Notes: generated by a model from the sequence alone, not told the origin. 64,000 nucleotides of DNA from Xanthobacteraceae bacterium (GCA_019635585.1 JAHBZE010000001.1:744001-808000); one strand, 5' to 3'; numbered from the stretch's first letter, positions 27,524-37,183 are shown. Translations and numbers: made by a program.

Positions 27524-27948
27524 TGGAGTTGCTTGACGAACTTTGCGATCAAGGTGCGGAGTTCCGGCTCCTGCACTTGCGTGGCGGCTTCCTCGGGCGA
27601 GAACCATTGCGTCTTGCGCTCGTCCTGTTCGGGCCAGGCCGGCATCTGCTGCTCGACTTCGAGCGCGAAGGTATCGACCGTGCAATTCACGATCGAGCCG
27701 TCGCTGCGTTTCTTGTCGTAGCGATAGGTACCGATGGGCTTGCTGCCGATCTTGCCGAGCAGGCCCGCTTCCTCCATCGCCTCGAGCGCGGCGAGATTAT
27801 GCGGCGCGACGCCTTCGATCGGCCACCCTTTCGGAATGATCCAGCGGCGCGTCTCGCGCGAAGTGACGAGCATGATTTCGATCGCGCCCGCCTTGGTCCG
27901 GCGATATGGCAGGGCGGCATATTGCTGCGTTTTTCCCGTCTTGGTCAC
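27520..27948 (-). CDS. Nudix hydrolase, DIPP-like
   Basis: 142 residues. The Nudix box region is IPKGWPIEGVAPHNLAALEA followed by MEEAGL: the EE pair and Gly are kept, but the usual Arg of REUXEE is Leu. The IIPKGW start is typical of diphosphoinositol/diadenosine polyphosphate hydrolase relatives. Four-base overlap with the Pit transporter stop (ATGA), so it may be co-transcribed with the phosphate genes upstream. Confidence 0.86.
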   Translation of the reverse strand: MTKTGKTQQYAALPYRRTKAGAIEIMLVTSRETRRWIIPKGWPIEGVAPHNLAALEAMEEAGLLGKIGSKPIGTYRYDKKRSDGSIVNCTVDTFALEVEQQMPAWPEQDERKTQWFSPEEAATQVQEPELRTLIAKFVKQLH

Positions 27949-28949
27949 GAGAACAACCCGCTCAGAAAATAGAACAACGCGGCGATGACGGCCGCCGCCG
28001 GCAACGTCACCACCCAGGCAACGACGATGTTGCTCGCGACGTTCCAGCGCACCGCGGAGACTTTACGCGCCGCGCCTACGCCGACGATGGCGCCTGTGAT
28101 CGTGTGCGTCGTGGAAACCGGAACGCCGAGATATGTCGCCGCGAACAGCGTGATCGCGCCGCCGGTCTCCGCGCAGAAGCCCTGCATCGGCGTCAGCCGT
28201 GTGATCTTCGAACCCATCGTATGCACGATGCGCCAGCCGCCGAGCAGTGTGCCGAGCGCCATGAAGAATTGGCACGACAGCACCACCCAGAACGGCACAT
28301 GAAACTCGCCGCCGAGATGGCCGGTCGAGAACAGGAGCACCGCGATGATGCCCATGGTTTTCTGCGCGTCATTGCCGCCGTGACCCAGCGAATAGAGGGA
28401 AGCAGAAACGAATTGCAGATGCCGGAAGGTGCTATCGACCGAGCGCGGGCTTACGCGAACGAAGATCCACGAGACCAGAAGCACCAGCATCAGCGCCAGG
28501 AAAAATCCGGTCATCGGCGAGAGCACAATCGCAGCAGTGGTCTTGAGCAAGCCTGCCCAGACGATGGCGACACTGCCCGCCTTGCTTACGGCAGCGCCGA
28601 CGAGGCCGCCGATCAGCGCGTGCGAACTGCTCGAAGGAATGCCGGCCCACCAAGTGATAATGTTCCAGCTAATGGCCCCCATCAACGCGCCGAAGATCAC
28701 ACGCGCGTCCACGATTCCGGCCGAAACGATGCCGGTGCCGACCGTGTTCGCGACATGCAGGCCGAAAAAAAGAAACGCGATGAAGTTGAAGAACGCCGCC
28801 CAGAACACGGCATAGCGCGGCCGCAGCACACGCGTCGAGACGATAGTCGCGATCGAATTCGCGGCGTCATGCAAGCCGTTGAGGAAATCGAACAGAAGCG
28901 CGATTGCAATCAGGCCGATCAGGATGTGCAGGCTGATATTCGCGTCCAT
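27945..28949 (-). CDS. Inorganic phosphate transporter, Pit family
   Basis: 334 residues from ATG 28949 (MDANISLHILIGLIAIALLF); a longer frame would run into the DUF47 gene. About ten membrane segments. The two inverted family motifs are seen: FLNGLHDAANSIATIVSTRV near the N-terminus and SLGHGGNDAQKTMG in the second half. This low-affinity importer takes up metal-phosphate with protons. Genes for Pit and its DUF47 partner are adjacent (13-bp gap), the usual arrangement. Confidence 0.92.
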   Translation of the reverse strand: MDANISLHILIGLIAIALLFDFLNGLHDAANSIATIVSTRVLRPRYAVFWAAFFNFIAFLFFGLHVANTVGTGIVSAGIVDARVIFGALMGAISWNIITWWAGIPSSSSHALIGGLVGAAVSKAGSVAIVWAGLLKTTAAIVLSPMTGFFLALMLVLLVSWIFVRVSPRSVDSTFRHLQFVSASLYSLGHGGNDAQKTMGIIAVLLFSTGHLGGEFHVPFWVVLSCQFFMALGTLLGGWRIVHTMGSKITRLTPMQGFCAETGGAITLFAATYLGVPVSTTHTITGAIVGVGAARKVSAVRWNVASNIVVAWVVTLPAAAVIAALFYFLSGLFS

Positions 28950-28962
28950 CGCGGGCACGCCT

Positions 28963-29604
28963 TCAGAGATGATCGGTGACGAGCGCGCTGATTTCGTTGG
29001 CAACGTCTTCGAAGCGGTCAACCACCTTCTCGAGATGATCGTAGATTTCCCCGCCGATGATGAAATTCATCGCGTTGCCGTTTCGGTTCGCGAGAAACAG
29101 GGCTTTTCGCCCCTCGTCGTGCAACTGGTCGGATTTTTCCTCGATCGCAATCACCTGCTCGGTGATGCGGTGAATCTGCGTGCTGTTCTTGCCGATCGCG
29201 GAGAGCAAGGGGATCGCGCTGGCAACCAAACGCGCGGCCACCGGCGCCATCGCCGCCATCTGCTGCATCTGCGGCTCGAAGCTTTTTACTTCAAAGAGCG
29301 TGATTACCTTCGCGGTCTTGTTCATCTGGTCGATAGAGTCGTCCATCGAACTGACGAGGTCCTGAATATCGGTGCGGTCGAAGGGCGTGATGAAAGTGCG
29401 GCGCACCGCTTTGAGCACTTCGCGCGTGATCTCGTCGGCCTCGGCCTCGCGCTCGAAGATCACTTTGCTGTAGTGGTCGATCTTATCGCCGCGGAATAGC
29501 CCTTCGAGCGCCTCGGCGCCCGCGACCAGCACGGCGGCGTGGCGCGCGAAATAATCGAAAAAGCGCTCTTCCTTCGGCATCAGGGCCTGAAACCAGCCAA
29601 GCAT
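28963..29604 (-). CDS. DUF47 family PhoU-like protein, Pit partner
   Basis: 213 residues, nearly all helical, with the PhoU-like repeat pattern: MPKEERFFDYFARHAAVL, EREADEITREVLKAVRR and FITPFDRTDIQDLVSSMDD are the usual signature. Known relatives act with Pit transporters and are thought to tune phosphate transport. First gene of the DUF47-Pit-Nudix-GIY-YIG-flavoprotein run. Confidence 0.91.
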   Translation of the reverse strand: MLGWFQALMPKEERFFDYFARHAAVLVAGAEALEGLFRGDKIDHYSKVIFEREAEADEITREVLKAVRRTFITPFDRTDIQDLVSSMDDSIDQMNKTAKVITLFEVKSFEPQMQQMAAMAPVAARLVASAIPLLSAIGKNSTQIHRITEQVIAIEEKSDQLHDEGRKALFLANRNGNAMNFIIGGEIYDHLEKVVDRFEDVANEISALVTDHL

Positions 29605-29646
29605 GGTTCTTCCCGCAAACAGAGAATCGGTGGGCCTATTTTACTT

Positions 29647-29659
29647 GATTGTCACAATC
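29647..29659. repeat. 13-bp perfect palindrome upstream of the DUF47-Pit operon
   Basis: GATTGTCACAATC, 43 bp before the DUF47 start; on the minus strand it is followed closely by TAAAAT, a possible -10. It could be an operator. It is not a Pho box. No second copy was noticed in the window. Confidence 0.3.
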
Positions 29660-29783
29660 GGCGGCGGGGTGGATTTTACCTGTACCCAGAAGCCCTTAGC
29701 CGGCATCCTCCCGTACGCATCTCGTCAGGGACGCGGCAATCGCCTATCAATCAAATCCATAACAGGGTGGGTGAATCGGACAT

Positions 29784-30530
29784 ATGCGCCTCAGGAACAA
29801 GCGGGCTTTGGTGATCGGCGGATCGAGCGGCATTGGCGCGGCGATCGCGGAAGGCTTCGCGCGCGAAGGCGCGCATGTCGGCGTAATCGGCCGACGGCAG
29901 GAAAAAATCGACGCCGTGCTGCCAACCCTCAGAAAGCACGACGCCAAAGCGCTCGGCCATGCCGCCGACATGCGCGGCGCAAAAGCCTGCAAGGCCGCGA
30001 TCGATACGGCGGCCGAGGCGCTCGGCGGTCTCGATATTCTGGTGAACAGCCAGGGCATCACGGTCATCAGTCCCGCCGCGGATTTGAGCGAAGAGGATTA
30101 TCTCAGCGTAATCGATACCAACCTGAACAGCGTGTTCTTTTCCTGTCAGGCGGCCTATCCGCATATGCGCGGCAAAGGCGGCGCGATCATCAGCATCGCC
30201 TCGCTTGCGGGCTATCGCGGCTGGCCGATGGCGGCGCCTTACGCCGCGAGCAAGCACGCGGTGATCGCTTATACCCGCACGCTCGCGACCGAATGGGCCG
30301 GCGACAATATTCGTGTGAACTCCATCTCGCCCGGCTACTTTCGGACCGAACTGACGAGCGTGTTGAAGCCCGAGCGCGTCGCGCTTGCCACCTCGCGCAC
30401 GCCAATGGGCCGTTTCGGCGATCTTCCGGAAATTGCGGGTGCTGCGATCTTTCTCGCGTCCGACGAAGCGAGCTACGTCACCGGAGCCGATCTGCCGGTC
30501 GATGGCGGTTTTCTGGCGAAGGGGCTTTAA
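29784..30530 (+). CDS. SDR family oxidoreductase
   Basis: 248 residues. Cofactor motif VIGGSSGIGAAIAEGF, NSQG in place of NNAG, catalytic Ser in IISIASLAGYRGW, and YAASK. The IGRR segment after strand 2 suggests NADP preference. Ends SYVTGADLPVDGGFLAKGL, a typical classical-SDR tail. It stands alone between the phosphate operon and the convergent P450 gene. Substrate unknown. Confidence 0.87.
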   Translation: MRLRNKRALVIGGSSGIGAAIAEGFAREGAHVGVIGRRQEKIDAVLPTLRKHDAKALGHAADMRGAKACKAAIDTAAEALGGLDILVNSQGITVISPAADLSEEDYLSVIDTNLNSVFFSCQAAYPHMRGKGGAIISIASLAGYRGWPMAAPYAASKHAVIAYTRTLATEWAGDNIRVNSISPGYFRTELTSVLKPERVALATSRTPMGRFGDLPEIAGAAIFLASDEASYVTGADLPVDGGFLAKGL

Positions 30531-30541
30531 GCGCGCCGCGC

Positions 30542-31762
30542 TTACGCGACGCGGGCCGAAATTTTCAGAAATCCGCGGAAGCGCGCACGGCCGCCGCCGG
30601 TCGGCGGCGCCGTCAGTTCGTATTTCGGAAAGCGCGCGAGGAAACGCGAGATCGCAATCGCGCCTTCGAGGCGCGCGAGATTCATGCCGACGCATTGATG
30701 AATACCGGAGGCGAAAGCCAGATGCCGGTTCGGTGCGCGGCCGATATCGAATTTCGTGGGCTCGGGAAATTCGTGCGGATCGCGGTTCGCGGCACCGATG
30801 CAGACGGTGATCTTGGTATTCTCCGGCATCGCGACGCCGCCGACTTCGACCGGCTTCACGGTGATGCGGTTGCCGAGCTGGTTCGAGCTCTCAAAGCGCA
30901 GCACTTCCTCAATCGCGGTCTTGATGAGGCCGGGATCGGCAAGCAACCGCCGTTTCTGCTCCGGAAAGCGGTCGAGTGCGACAAGGCCATTACCGATCAG
31001 ATTGGTCGTCGTTTCATGGCCCGCGTTGAGGAGAAAAATGCAGTTGTGCAGAAGCTCCTTCGGCGTCAGCTTCTCGCCGTTCACGTCGCCCTGAATGAGC
31101 TTGGTCAGCACATCCTTTTCCGGGTTGCCGGGATTTTTGCGCCGGTCCTCGATCAAGCCTTCGAGATAGGCGATAAACTCGGTCACGGCGCGGTTGCCCC
31201 GCTCGGCAGCGGCGGGCGTCACCACCGGCTCGAGCGCACCCAAGATTGCAAGCGACCATTCGCGCAGCGGGCCACGCTCCCCGCGCGGCACGGCCAGAAG
31301 ATTGCCGATGACTTCGACCGGGATCGCGCTCGCGAAATCCTCGATCAGATCGACTTCGCGCTTCTCCGCCATTTCGTCGATCAGCTTGTCGACCAGCGCG
31401 ACCAGCGCGGGTTCCAGCTCCGCGATCGCGCGCGCGGTGAGCGCGCCGAAAATAAGACGGCGCACGCGCGTATGCAGCGGCGGATCGTTGAAGACGAGGC
31501 TTGTGGTGTGGTGCTCGTAAAGCGGCGTGTCGCCGTATTTCGGCTTGAACTCGACCTTCTTGTCGGAACTGCAGGCGTCGGTGTTCTTGTAAACGCCAAG
31601 GATGTCGCGGTAGCGCGTGAGAAAATAGGAGCCGTCCGGCATCAATTTCACCGGCTCGTATTCCTGTAGCGCGGCGTAATAGGGATAAGGGTCCGCGTAA
31701 AAATCGGCGGTTAGCTTGCCGAGATCGAAGGATGCAGCCAACTCCCTGGAAGGTTCCGTCAT
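30542..31762 (-). CDS. Cytochrome P450
   Basis: 406 residues, soluble bacterial class. Heme-binding loop FASGIHQCVG with the thiolate Cys at residue 357; I-helix oxygen motif NAGHETTTN (about 245); ExxR in EEVLRFES. It inserts oxygen into a substrate and needs a ferredoxin and reductase, neither of which is adjacent. Last gene of the operon running from the Liv-type binding protein, overlapping the alpha/beta hydrolase by 4 bp. The import context suggests an imported, probably aromatic, compound as substrate. Confidence 0.92.
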   Translation of the reverse strand: MTEPSRELAASFDLGKLTADFYADPYPYYAALQEYEPVKLMPDGSYFLTRYRDILGVYKNTDACSSDKKVEFKPKYGDTPLYEHHTTSLVFNDPPLHTRVRRLIFGALTARAIAELEPALVALVDKLIDEMAEKREVDLIEDFASAIPVEVIGNLLAVPRGERGPLREWSLAILGALEPVVTPAAAERGNRAVTEFIAYLEGLIEDRRKNPGNPEKDVLTKLIQGDVNGEKLTPKELLHNCIFLLNAGHETTTNLIGNGLVALDRFPEQKRRLLADPGLIKTAIEEVLRFESSNQLGNRITVKPVEVGGVAMPENTKITVCIGAANRDPHEFPEPTKFDIGRAPNRHLAFASGIHQCVGMNLARLEGAIAISRFLARFPKYELTAPPTGGGRARFRGFLKISARVA

Positions 31763-32526
31763 CGCCTTTCCTCCAGCACGCGCTTCACGAATTGCCAGAC
31801 TTTCTCCGGCGCTTCGACATGCACGTTATGCCCGGCGTTCTCGAAAAGAAATGCGTTCGGGTCGAGCGCGCGCATGTCATCGAGCGTCGTCATCGGGTCA
31901 TTCGCTCCAGCAGCGAGCCGCAGCGGCGGTTTTGCACGGCGCAGAGCATCGGGAACCGAATGATCGACCGCGGAGAAAGTCGCCGGTTCCTGCGCGATCT
32001 TCCAGCCGCCATCAGCGGCAACGATGCCTGTTTCGACACCCGGCGAGGATGGATCGATGAGGCCGAAGATGCCCGCCATTTTCAGATAACGCTCGACCGC
32101 CTCGTCGCGTGCCGCGAAAATTTTCGCGGGCCGCTTCGCGAGATCGAGCGCCTTGTTCTTTTCGTCCTCGCTCCAGCGGATTTTCACGCCGAAGGCGAGC
32201 GACGCACGCGGACTCACTCCAAACTCGCCGCTGCCGAGGAGGGCCGAGATTACGCCACCGAAAGAATGGCCGAGCGGAACGATTTCATCGGCGGTCTCGT
32301 TTGCCAGCAACGCACCAATATCGCGCGCATGCTGTGCGAAATCATAAGGACCTTCCTTCACCGAACGCCCGTGGCCGCGAAAGTCCGGCGCGATCCACCG
32401 GCCCTGCCATTCGCGCTCGAGAATCCTGATGAAGGGATGCCATACCGCCGCCGTTGCGCCGAGGCCGTGCAGGAGAACCAGAAGACGGCTGCCCTCGCCG
32501 CCGCGTTCGGCGAACAGCACGCTCAT
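31759..32526 (-). CDS. Alpha/beta hydrolase
   Basis: 255 residues. Oxyanion motif LLHGLGATAAVW, nucleophile elbow PLGHSFGGVISAL, acid near AAGANDPMTTLD and His in ENAGHNVHVEAP: a complete Ser-Asp-His triad. Esterase, lactonase or C-C hydrolase activity is possible. Overlaps by 4 bp both the LivF-type gene upstream and the P450 downstream, so it is tightly coupled to import and oxidation. Confidence 0.88.
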   Translation of the reverse strand: MSVLFAERGGEGSRLLVLLHGLGATAAVWHPFIRILEREWQGRWIAPDFRGHGRSVKEGPYDFAQHARDIGALLANETADEIVPLGHSFGGVISALLGSGEFGVSPRASLAFGVKIRWSEDEKNKALDLAKRPAKIFAARDEAVERYLKMAGIFGLIDPSSPGVETGIVAADGGWKIAQEPATFSAVDHSVPDALRRAKPPLRLAAGANDPMTTLDDMRALDPNAFLFENAGHNVHVEAPEKVWQFVKRVLEERR

Positions 32527-33224
32527 AATCCGAGATAAGCCTCGGTTACGCGCGCGTCGTTCGCGAGCGATGACGCCTCGCCGGAGAGGATGATCTTGCC
32601 GGTTTCCAGCACGTAAGCGCGGCTGGAGATCGCGAGTGCCGCGGTCGCGTTCTGCTCGACCAGCAACACGGTGACGCCGAGTTTCGGCAAGCCTGCGACC
32701 GAATTCAGAATCTGATCGACGAGTAACGGCGCGAGGCCCATCGAAGGCTCGTCGAGCAGGAGCAGCTTCGGCTTCGTCATCAACGCGCGGCCGACCGCGA
32801 GCATCTGCTGCTGGCCGCCTGAAAGCGAGCCAGCCGGAATGTTTCGCTTCTCCGCCAGCACCGGAAACATCCGATAGATGTTTTCCATGTCGGCGGCGAC
32901 TTCGTTGTCGCGCCGTGCCCAGGCGCCTAGCTTCAGATTGTCTTCGACTGACAGCGGCGAGAACACCTGACGGCCTTCCGGCACTTGCGCAATGCCGAGG
33001 CGCGAACGCATGTGTGCCGCGACCCGCGAGATGTCCTTGCCCTGCCAGCGGATCGCGCCGCCGAAAACCGGCTGCACGCCGGAAAGCGCGCGCAGGAACG
33101 TGGTCTTGCCCGCACCGTTCGAACCGATAAGCGAAACGATCTCGCCTTCGCGGACCTCCATCGAAATTCCGTGCAGCACCTCGATGCGGCCATAGCGGCT
33201 TTTCAGGTCCTTCACTTCAAGCAT
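32523..33224 (-). CDS. LivF-type ABC transporter ATP-binding protein
   Basis: 233 residues. Walker A GSNGAGKTT, signature LSGGQQQMLAVGRALM, Walker B LLLLDEPSMGLAP; the SMGLAP ending is diagnostic of LivF-type subunits. Works with the LivG-type ATPase next to it (8-bp overlap) in a hydrophobic amino acid/aromatic acid type importer. Confidence 0.93.
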   Translation of the reverse strand: MLEVKDLKSRYGRIEVLHGISMEVREGEIVSLIGSNGAGKTTFLRALSGVQPVFGGAIRWQGKDISRVAAHMRSRLGIAQVPEGRQVFSPLSVEDNLKLGAWARRDNEVAADMENIYRMFPVLAEKRNIPAGSLSGGQQQMLAVGRALMTKPKLLLLDEPSMGLAPLLVDQILNSVAGLPKLGVTVLLVEQNATAALAISSRAYVLETGKIILSGEASSLANDARVTEAYLGL

Positions 33225-33999
33225 GCGCCGCCTCCTCGCCCGCGTGCTTGCCGAGATAGGCGGCGATCACTTTCGGATTTCTGCGAACTTCCTGCGCAGA
33301 GCCTTCGGCGAGCGTTCGGCCGCTTTCGAGCACATGGATGCGGTGGGAAATTTTCATGACAAGCCGCATGTCGTGCTCGACCAGCACCACCGCGACGCCG
33401 CGCGCCGCGATTTTCTGGATGATTTCGTCGATCTCGGCAGTCTCGACCGCGTTGCAGCCGGCCGCAGGCTCGTCGAGCAGGAGCACTTCCGGCTCAGAAG
33501 CGAGCGCGCGTGCGATTTCGAGGCGCTTCAGCGCGCCATAGGGCAGATTGCCGGCGGTCTGTTCCGAGATTCCTTTTAGCCCAACGAAAGCGAGCAGTTC
33601 CTCGGCCTTGGCGCGCGTTTCCGCGTTCTGCTTTTTCGTTGAGGGCAGCGCGAACAGATGCGGCAGCACGCCGCGCTTCTCGTGCAGATGACGCCCGACC
33701 ATCACGTTTTCTGCCGCCGTCATGCGGAAGAAAATCTGCAAGTTCTGGAACGTGCGAGAAAGACCGAGTTCGCTCAAGCGATGCACAGGATAGCGCGTGA
33801 CGTCTTCACCCCGTAACTCGACGCGGCCCTTTTTCGGAACGTAGAGACCGGAGATGATGTTGAAGAGCGTGGTCTTGCCCGCACCGTTCGGCCCGATGAT
33901 CGCGAAGATTTCCGCCGGGCCTACGTCGAGCGAAACACCCGAAAGCGCGGTCACGCCGCCGAACTCGATGCCGATGTCACGGACCGAAAGCAGGCTCAT
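33217..33999 (-). CDS. LivG-type ABC transporter ATP-binding protein
   Basis: 260 residues. Walker A GPNGAGKTT, LivG insertion region ENVMVGRHLHEK, signature replaced by LPYGALKRLEIARALA (the family often has LxYGxxRRLE), Walker B VLLLDEPAAGCNAVE. Overlaps the LivM-type gene by 4 bp. Confidence 0.93.
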   Translation of the reverse strand: MSLLSVRDIGIEFGGVTALSGVSLDVGPAEIFAIIGPNGAGKTTLFNIISGLYVPKKGRVELRGEDVTRYPVHRLSELGLSRTFQNLQIFFRMTAAENVMVGRHLHEKRGVLPHLFALPSTKKQNAETRAKAEELLAFVGLKGISEQTAGNLPYGALKRLEIARALASEPEVLLLDEPAAGCNAVETAEIDEIIQKIAARGVAVVLVEHDMRLVMKISHRIHVLESGRTLAEGSAQEVRRNPKVIAAYLGKHAGEEAAHA

Positions 34000-34943
34000 G
34001 GCCGCCTCCGGAAGATCAGCCGCGCGAGCGTCGGCACGATTCCGTCGCGGAGGAACATCATGAAGAGAATGATGAGCAGCCCCAGCACGACGTGCTCGTA
34101 ATCATGGAAGACGGTCAGGACCTGCGGCAGGATAGTAAGAAACGCAGCACCCACGACGCTGCCGATGACCGAGCCGAGACCGCCGAGCACGGCCATGGTG
34201 ACGAACTCGATCGAGCGCAGGAACTCCGCGGTGCGCGGGGTGACGCCGCCGTCATAAAGCGCAAGATAAGCGCCCGCGACCGCCGCGAAGACCGCCGACA
34301 ACACGAAAGCGATCAGTTTATAGCGCGCGACATTCACGCCGAGCACGCCGGACGCGGGCTCGCTGTCATGGATTGCGCGGAATGCGCGCCCCGTGGGGCT
34401 GTCGATCAGGTTCATCGCGAGCCAGGCGGCCCCGACCAGACTGACGCCGGAAATCCAGTACCATGTGACCGGCCCCCGCGCAGACCAACCGAACAGCACG
34501 AGGCGGGGCACCGACATGCCGTCGGGGCCGCCGGTAAATTGCGCCTCGTTGGTGAAGACCATCGCGATCAGGATGCCCATGCCGAGTGTGGCGACCGCGA
34601 GATAGTGGCCTTTTAGTTTCAGGATCGGACGGCCGATCAGGAAGGCGAGCAGGCCCGCGAGCAGCGCGCCGAGCGGAAGTGCTGCCCAGACCGGAATCCC
34701 GAAATGCGTCGGCCCGACTGCGACCGCATAAGCGCCGATACCGAAGAAGCCGCCGTGACCGAGGCTCACCTGCCCGGCGTAGCCCATGACCAGATTAAGC
34801 CCGAGCACCGCGAGCGCGAAAATGAAGGTGAGCGTCGCGATGCGGAAATAGAAGTTCGACGGCAGCACGAGCGGCAATACGAGCACGAGTACAGCGAGCC
34901 CGAGCACCACACCGTGTCTGCGCAGCAAAGCCTGCATCGTCAT
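33996..34943 (-). CDS. LivM-type ABC transporter permease
   Basis: 315 residues with about eight to nine membrane segments; GYAGQVSLGHGGFFGIGAY is the signature of LivM-like permeases. Four-base overlap with the LivH-type gene. Confidence 0.93.
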   Translation of the reverse strand: MTMQALLRRHGVVLGLAVLVLVLPLVLPSNFYFRIATLTFIFALAVLGLNLVMGYAGQVSLGHGGFFGIGAYAVAVGPTHFGIPVWAALPLGALLAGLLAFLIGRPILKLKGHYLAVATLGMGILIAMVFTNEAQFTGGPDGMSVPRLVLFGWSARGPVTWYWISGVSLVGAAWLAMNLIDSPTGRAFRAIHDSEPASGVLGVNVARYKLIAFVLSAVFAAVAGAYLALYDGGVTPRTAEFLRSIEFVTMAVLGGLGSVIGSVVGAAFLTILPQVLTVFHDYEHVVLGLLIILFMMFLRDGIVPTLARLIFRRRP

Positions 34944-35812
34944 ACGCGCTCGACGCCGGCGCGGCCGAACAGGCCGTTCGGCATCACGAAAAGAACGAGC
35001 AGGATGACGAGAAATGCAATCGCATCCTTATAGGCGGACGAAATGTAACCGGCGCCGAAGGCCTCGAGCAGGCCGACGACGAGCCCGCCGACGATCGCGC
35101 CGAGCGGATTGCCCATGCCGCCAAGCATCGCCGCCGAGAAGCCTTTCAACGCGAGCAGCGTGCCGACGTCGTAATTCGTAAGCGTGATCGGGGTGACGAG
35201 AATGCCGCCGATCGCGCCGATCGCGGCGGAAACCGCGAACGAGGCGCAGATGATCCAGACGGTATTGATGCCGACAAGACGCGCGGCCATGCGGTTCGCG
35301 GCGGTCGCGATCATCGCCTTGCCGACGAGCGTGCGCGACATGAAGACCCAGAGCAGCACGACGACCGCGGCAGCACCGCCGAGCACCAACGCGCTCTGCG
35401 GCAGGATGCTCGCGCCGCCGACGCGCCATGCCTCGCCGGGAATGAAAGCCGGCAGCGCGTGAAAGCGCTTGTCGAAGACGATGGAGGCGAGGCCCCGCAG
35501 CAGGATCGAGGCGCCGATCGTTATAATAATGAGCGTGACCGCGGAGGCGCCCTTTGCTGGCTCGATTGCGAAGAGATGCAGCGCAATCCCGACCAGCACC
35601 GCGACTGCGATGGCGAGAAGTGCCGCAAGCGGCAGCGGCACGCCAGCAGCCGCCGCGAACACCGTCACCATGCCGCCGAGCATGACAAATTCGCCCTGCG
35701 CGAAATTGATGACGCCGGAGGCGTTGTAGATCAGCGTGAAGCCGAGCGCGACCAGCGCATAGACTGCGCCGACCGTGAGCCCTGAAAACGCATATTGAAG
35801 AAACTGTGCCAC
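34940..35812 (-). CDS. LivH-type ABC transporter permease
   Basis: 290 residues, about eight membrane segments. NASGVINFAQGEFVMLGGM near the N-terminus and GGMGNPLGAIVGGLVVGLLE near the C-terminus are family signatures. First gene after the intercistronic hairpin at 35841-35864. Confidence 0.93.
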   Translation of the reverse strand: MAQFLQYAFSGLTVGAVYALVALGFTLIYNASGVINFAQGEFVMLGGMVTVFAAAAGVPLPLAALLAIAVAVLVGIALHLFAIEPAKGASAVTLIIITIGASILLRGLASIVFDKRFHALPAFIPGEAWRVGGASILPQSALVLGGAAAVVVLLWVFMSRTLVGKAMIATAANRMAARLVGINTVWIICASFAVSAAIGAIGGILVTPITLTNYDVGTLLALKGFSAAMLGGMGNPLGAIVGGLVVGLLEAFGAGYISSAYKDAIAFLVILLVLFVMPNGLFGRAGVERV

Positions 35813-35840
35813 TGTCCGCGACCCCTTCCCGGAAAATGAC

Positions 35841-35864
35841 CGGGACGGCGCGAACGCCGTCCCG
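35841..35864 (-). repeat. Intercistronic hairpin after the Liv-type binding protein gene
   Basis: CGGGACGGCG pairs perfectly with CGCCGTCCCG across a 4-nt loop (TTCG on the transcribed minus strand). No T-run follows on the minus strand, so it is probably an mRNA-stabilising or partially terminating hairpin that lets the binding protein be made in excess over the permeases. Confidence 0.65.
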
Positions 35865-35891
35865 TTTTTCGCGTGCCGACTACCGGCTCGA

Positions 35892-37034
35892 TTACTCGGC
35901 GAGCGTCCAGTTGCCGTTCTTGATTTCCAGCATCTTGAACGCGCTCAGATCGAGACCGAGGTGATCGGTCGGCGACATATTCACGACGCCGCCGGTGCCG
36001 ATGAAGTTCTTGGTCTTTTCGATTTCGTCGCGGACCTTGCCTTTATCCTTGGCACCGCCCGCGCGCTTCATCGCTTCGATCATAATCATGAAGCCGTCGT
36101 ACATGTGACCGCCGAAAGTCGAAACCGGCTGCTTGGTTTCGGCTTCGTACTTCGTCTTGTAGGCGACGACGACCTTCTTCTGCGGGTCGCTGTCCGGCAG
36201 GATGGTCGCGACCAGAAGGGCCGCGGCCGGAAGGCGAACACCATTCGCGGCGTCACCAGCGAGGTCGATATACTGCTTCGAACCGACGCCGTGGCTCTGG
36301 TAGAGCGGCACCGAAATGCCGAGCTGGCGATAGTTGCGGGTCACGATCGCCGGACCCTGACCGAAGCCGGTGTTAACCACCGCCTGCACGCCTGCTTTCG
36401 CCTTGATGTTGGTGAGCTGCGGAGTCATGTCGCTGTCACGCGGACCATAGGTTTCCTCGTGCAGGACTTCGATGCCGTATTTTTTGACGACGGTCATGCA
36501 CTGGTCGCGCATGGATTTGCCGAAGGCATCGGTGCCCGAGATGATCGCGATCTTGGTGAGCTTGCGCTTCTGCAGATCGACGAAAATCTTTTCGCAGGCC
36601 ATCAGATCGGTATGCGGCGTCTTGAAGTTCCATTTGAACTTCGGATCGGCTGCAACCACGGCGCCGGCGAAGTTGATCAGCGGGATCTTCGCTTCTTCCG
36701 CGAGCGGGATGATCGCCATCGTGGTCGCGGTGGTGGAGCCCGCGAGCAGCGCGTCGACCTTGTCTTCCTCGATCAGGCGGGTCGCAAAGGTGCGGGCCTG
36801 GTTCGGGTCGCCGCCGTCGTCATAGATCACGACTTCGAGTTTCTGGCCGTTGATGCCGCCCTGCTTGTTGATTTCGGCGGCATAGATTTCAAGCGTGCGC
36901 TTCTCGGGATCGCCGAGAAACGAAGCAGGCCCGGTGACCGAAAGCACCGCGCCGATCTTGATCTGCGCATCGGCGACGGTCGCCGACGCAAACACAAAAA
37001 CCGCAACCGCAAATACTTTACGGAGCAAGTTCAT
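35892..37034 (-). CDS. LivK-like ABC transporter substrate-binding protein
   Basis: 380 residues with a Sec signal peptide (cleavage near VADA/QIKIG). The type I periplasmic fold opens KIGAVLSVTGPASFLGDPEK and continues EINKQGGINGQKLEVVIYDD, the usual LivK pattern. GGAGG lies 8 nt before the ATG. First gene of the operon LivK-LivH-LivM-LivG-LivF-hydrolase-P450. The PaaR-type site in its promoter region suggests the ligand is phenylacetate or a precursor rather than branched-chain amino acids (inference). Confidence 0.9.
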   Translation of the reverse strand: MNLLRKVFAVAVFVFASATVADAQIKIGAVLSVTGPASFLGDPEKRTLEIYAAEINKQGGINGQKLEVVIYDDGGDPNQARTFATRLIEEDKVDALLAGSTTATTMAIIPLAEEAKIPLINFAGAVVAADPKFKWNFKTPHTDLMACEKIFVDLQKRKLTKIAIISGTDAFGKSMRDQCMTVVKKYGIEVLHEETYGPRDSDMTPQLTNIKAKAGVQAVVNTGFGQGPAIVTRNYRQLGISVPLYQSHGVGSKQYIDLAGDAANGVRLPAAALLVATILPDSDPQKKVVVAYKTKYEAETKQPVSTFGGHMYDGFMIMIEAMKRAGGAKDKGKVRDEIEKTKNFIGTGGVVNMSPTDHLGLDLSAFKMLEIKNGNWTLAE

Positions 37035-37183
37035 TTTTATTTCCTCCCGTTTTATTTTCTTCTACGGCTTCGCCCGGCGATACCGGACGTAATTCTCAGT
37101 TTTTTGGGAAACAGAACGCGAGCGAAAACCGCTCGCACCTCCCTCCCCTTCGATGTTCGCGCCGTCGTTCCGTTCGCGGCGCG

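Noticed and set aside
29605-29783. Pho box upstream of the DUF47-Pit operon
   Set aside because: Only a GATTGTCACAATC palindrome is present; no 7-4-7 direct repeat like the one at 51508.
35841-35864. Rho-independent terminator for leftward transcription
   Set aside because: The T-run is on the plus-strand side only; leftward transcripts lack it, and the next genes clearly belong to the same transporter.
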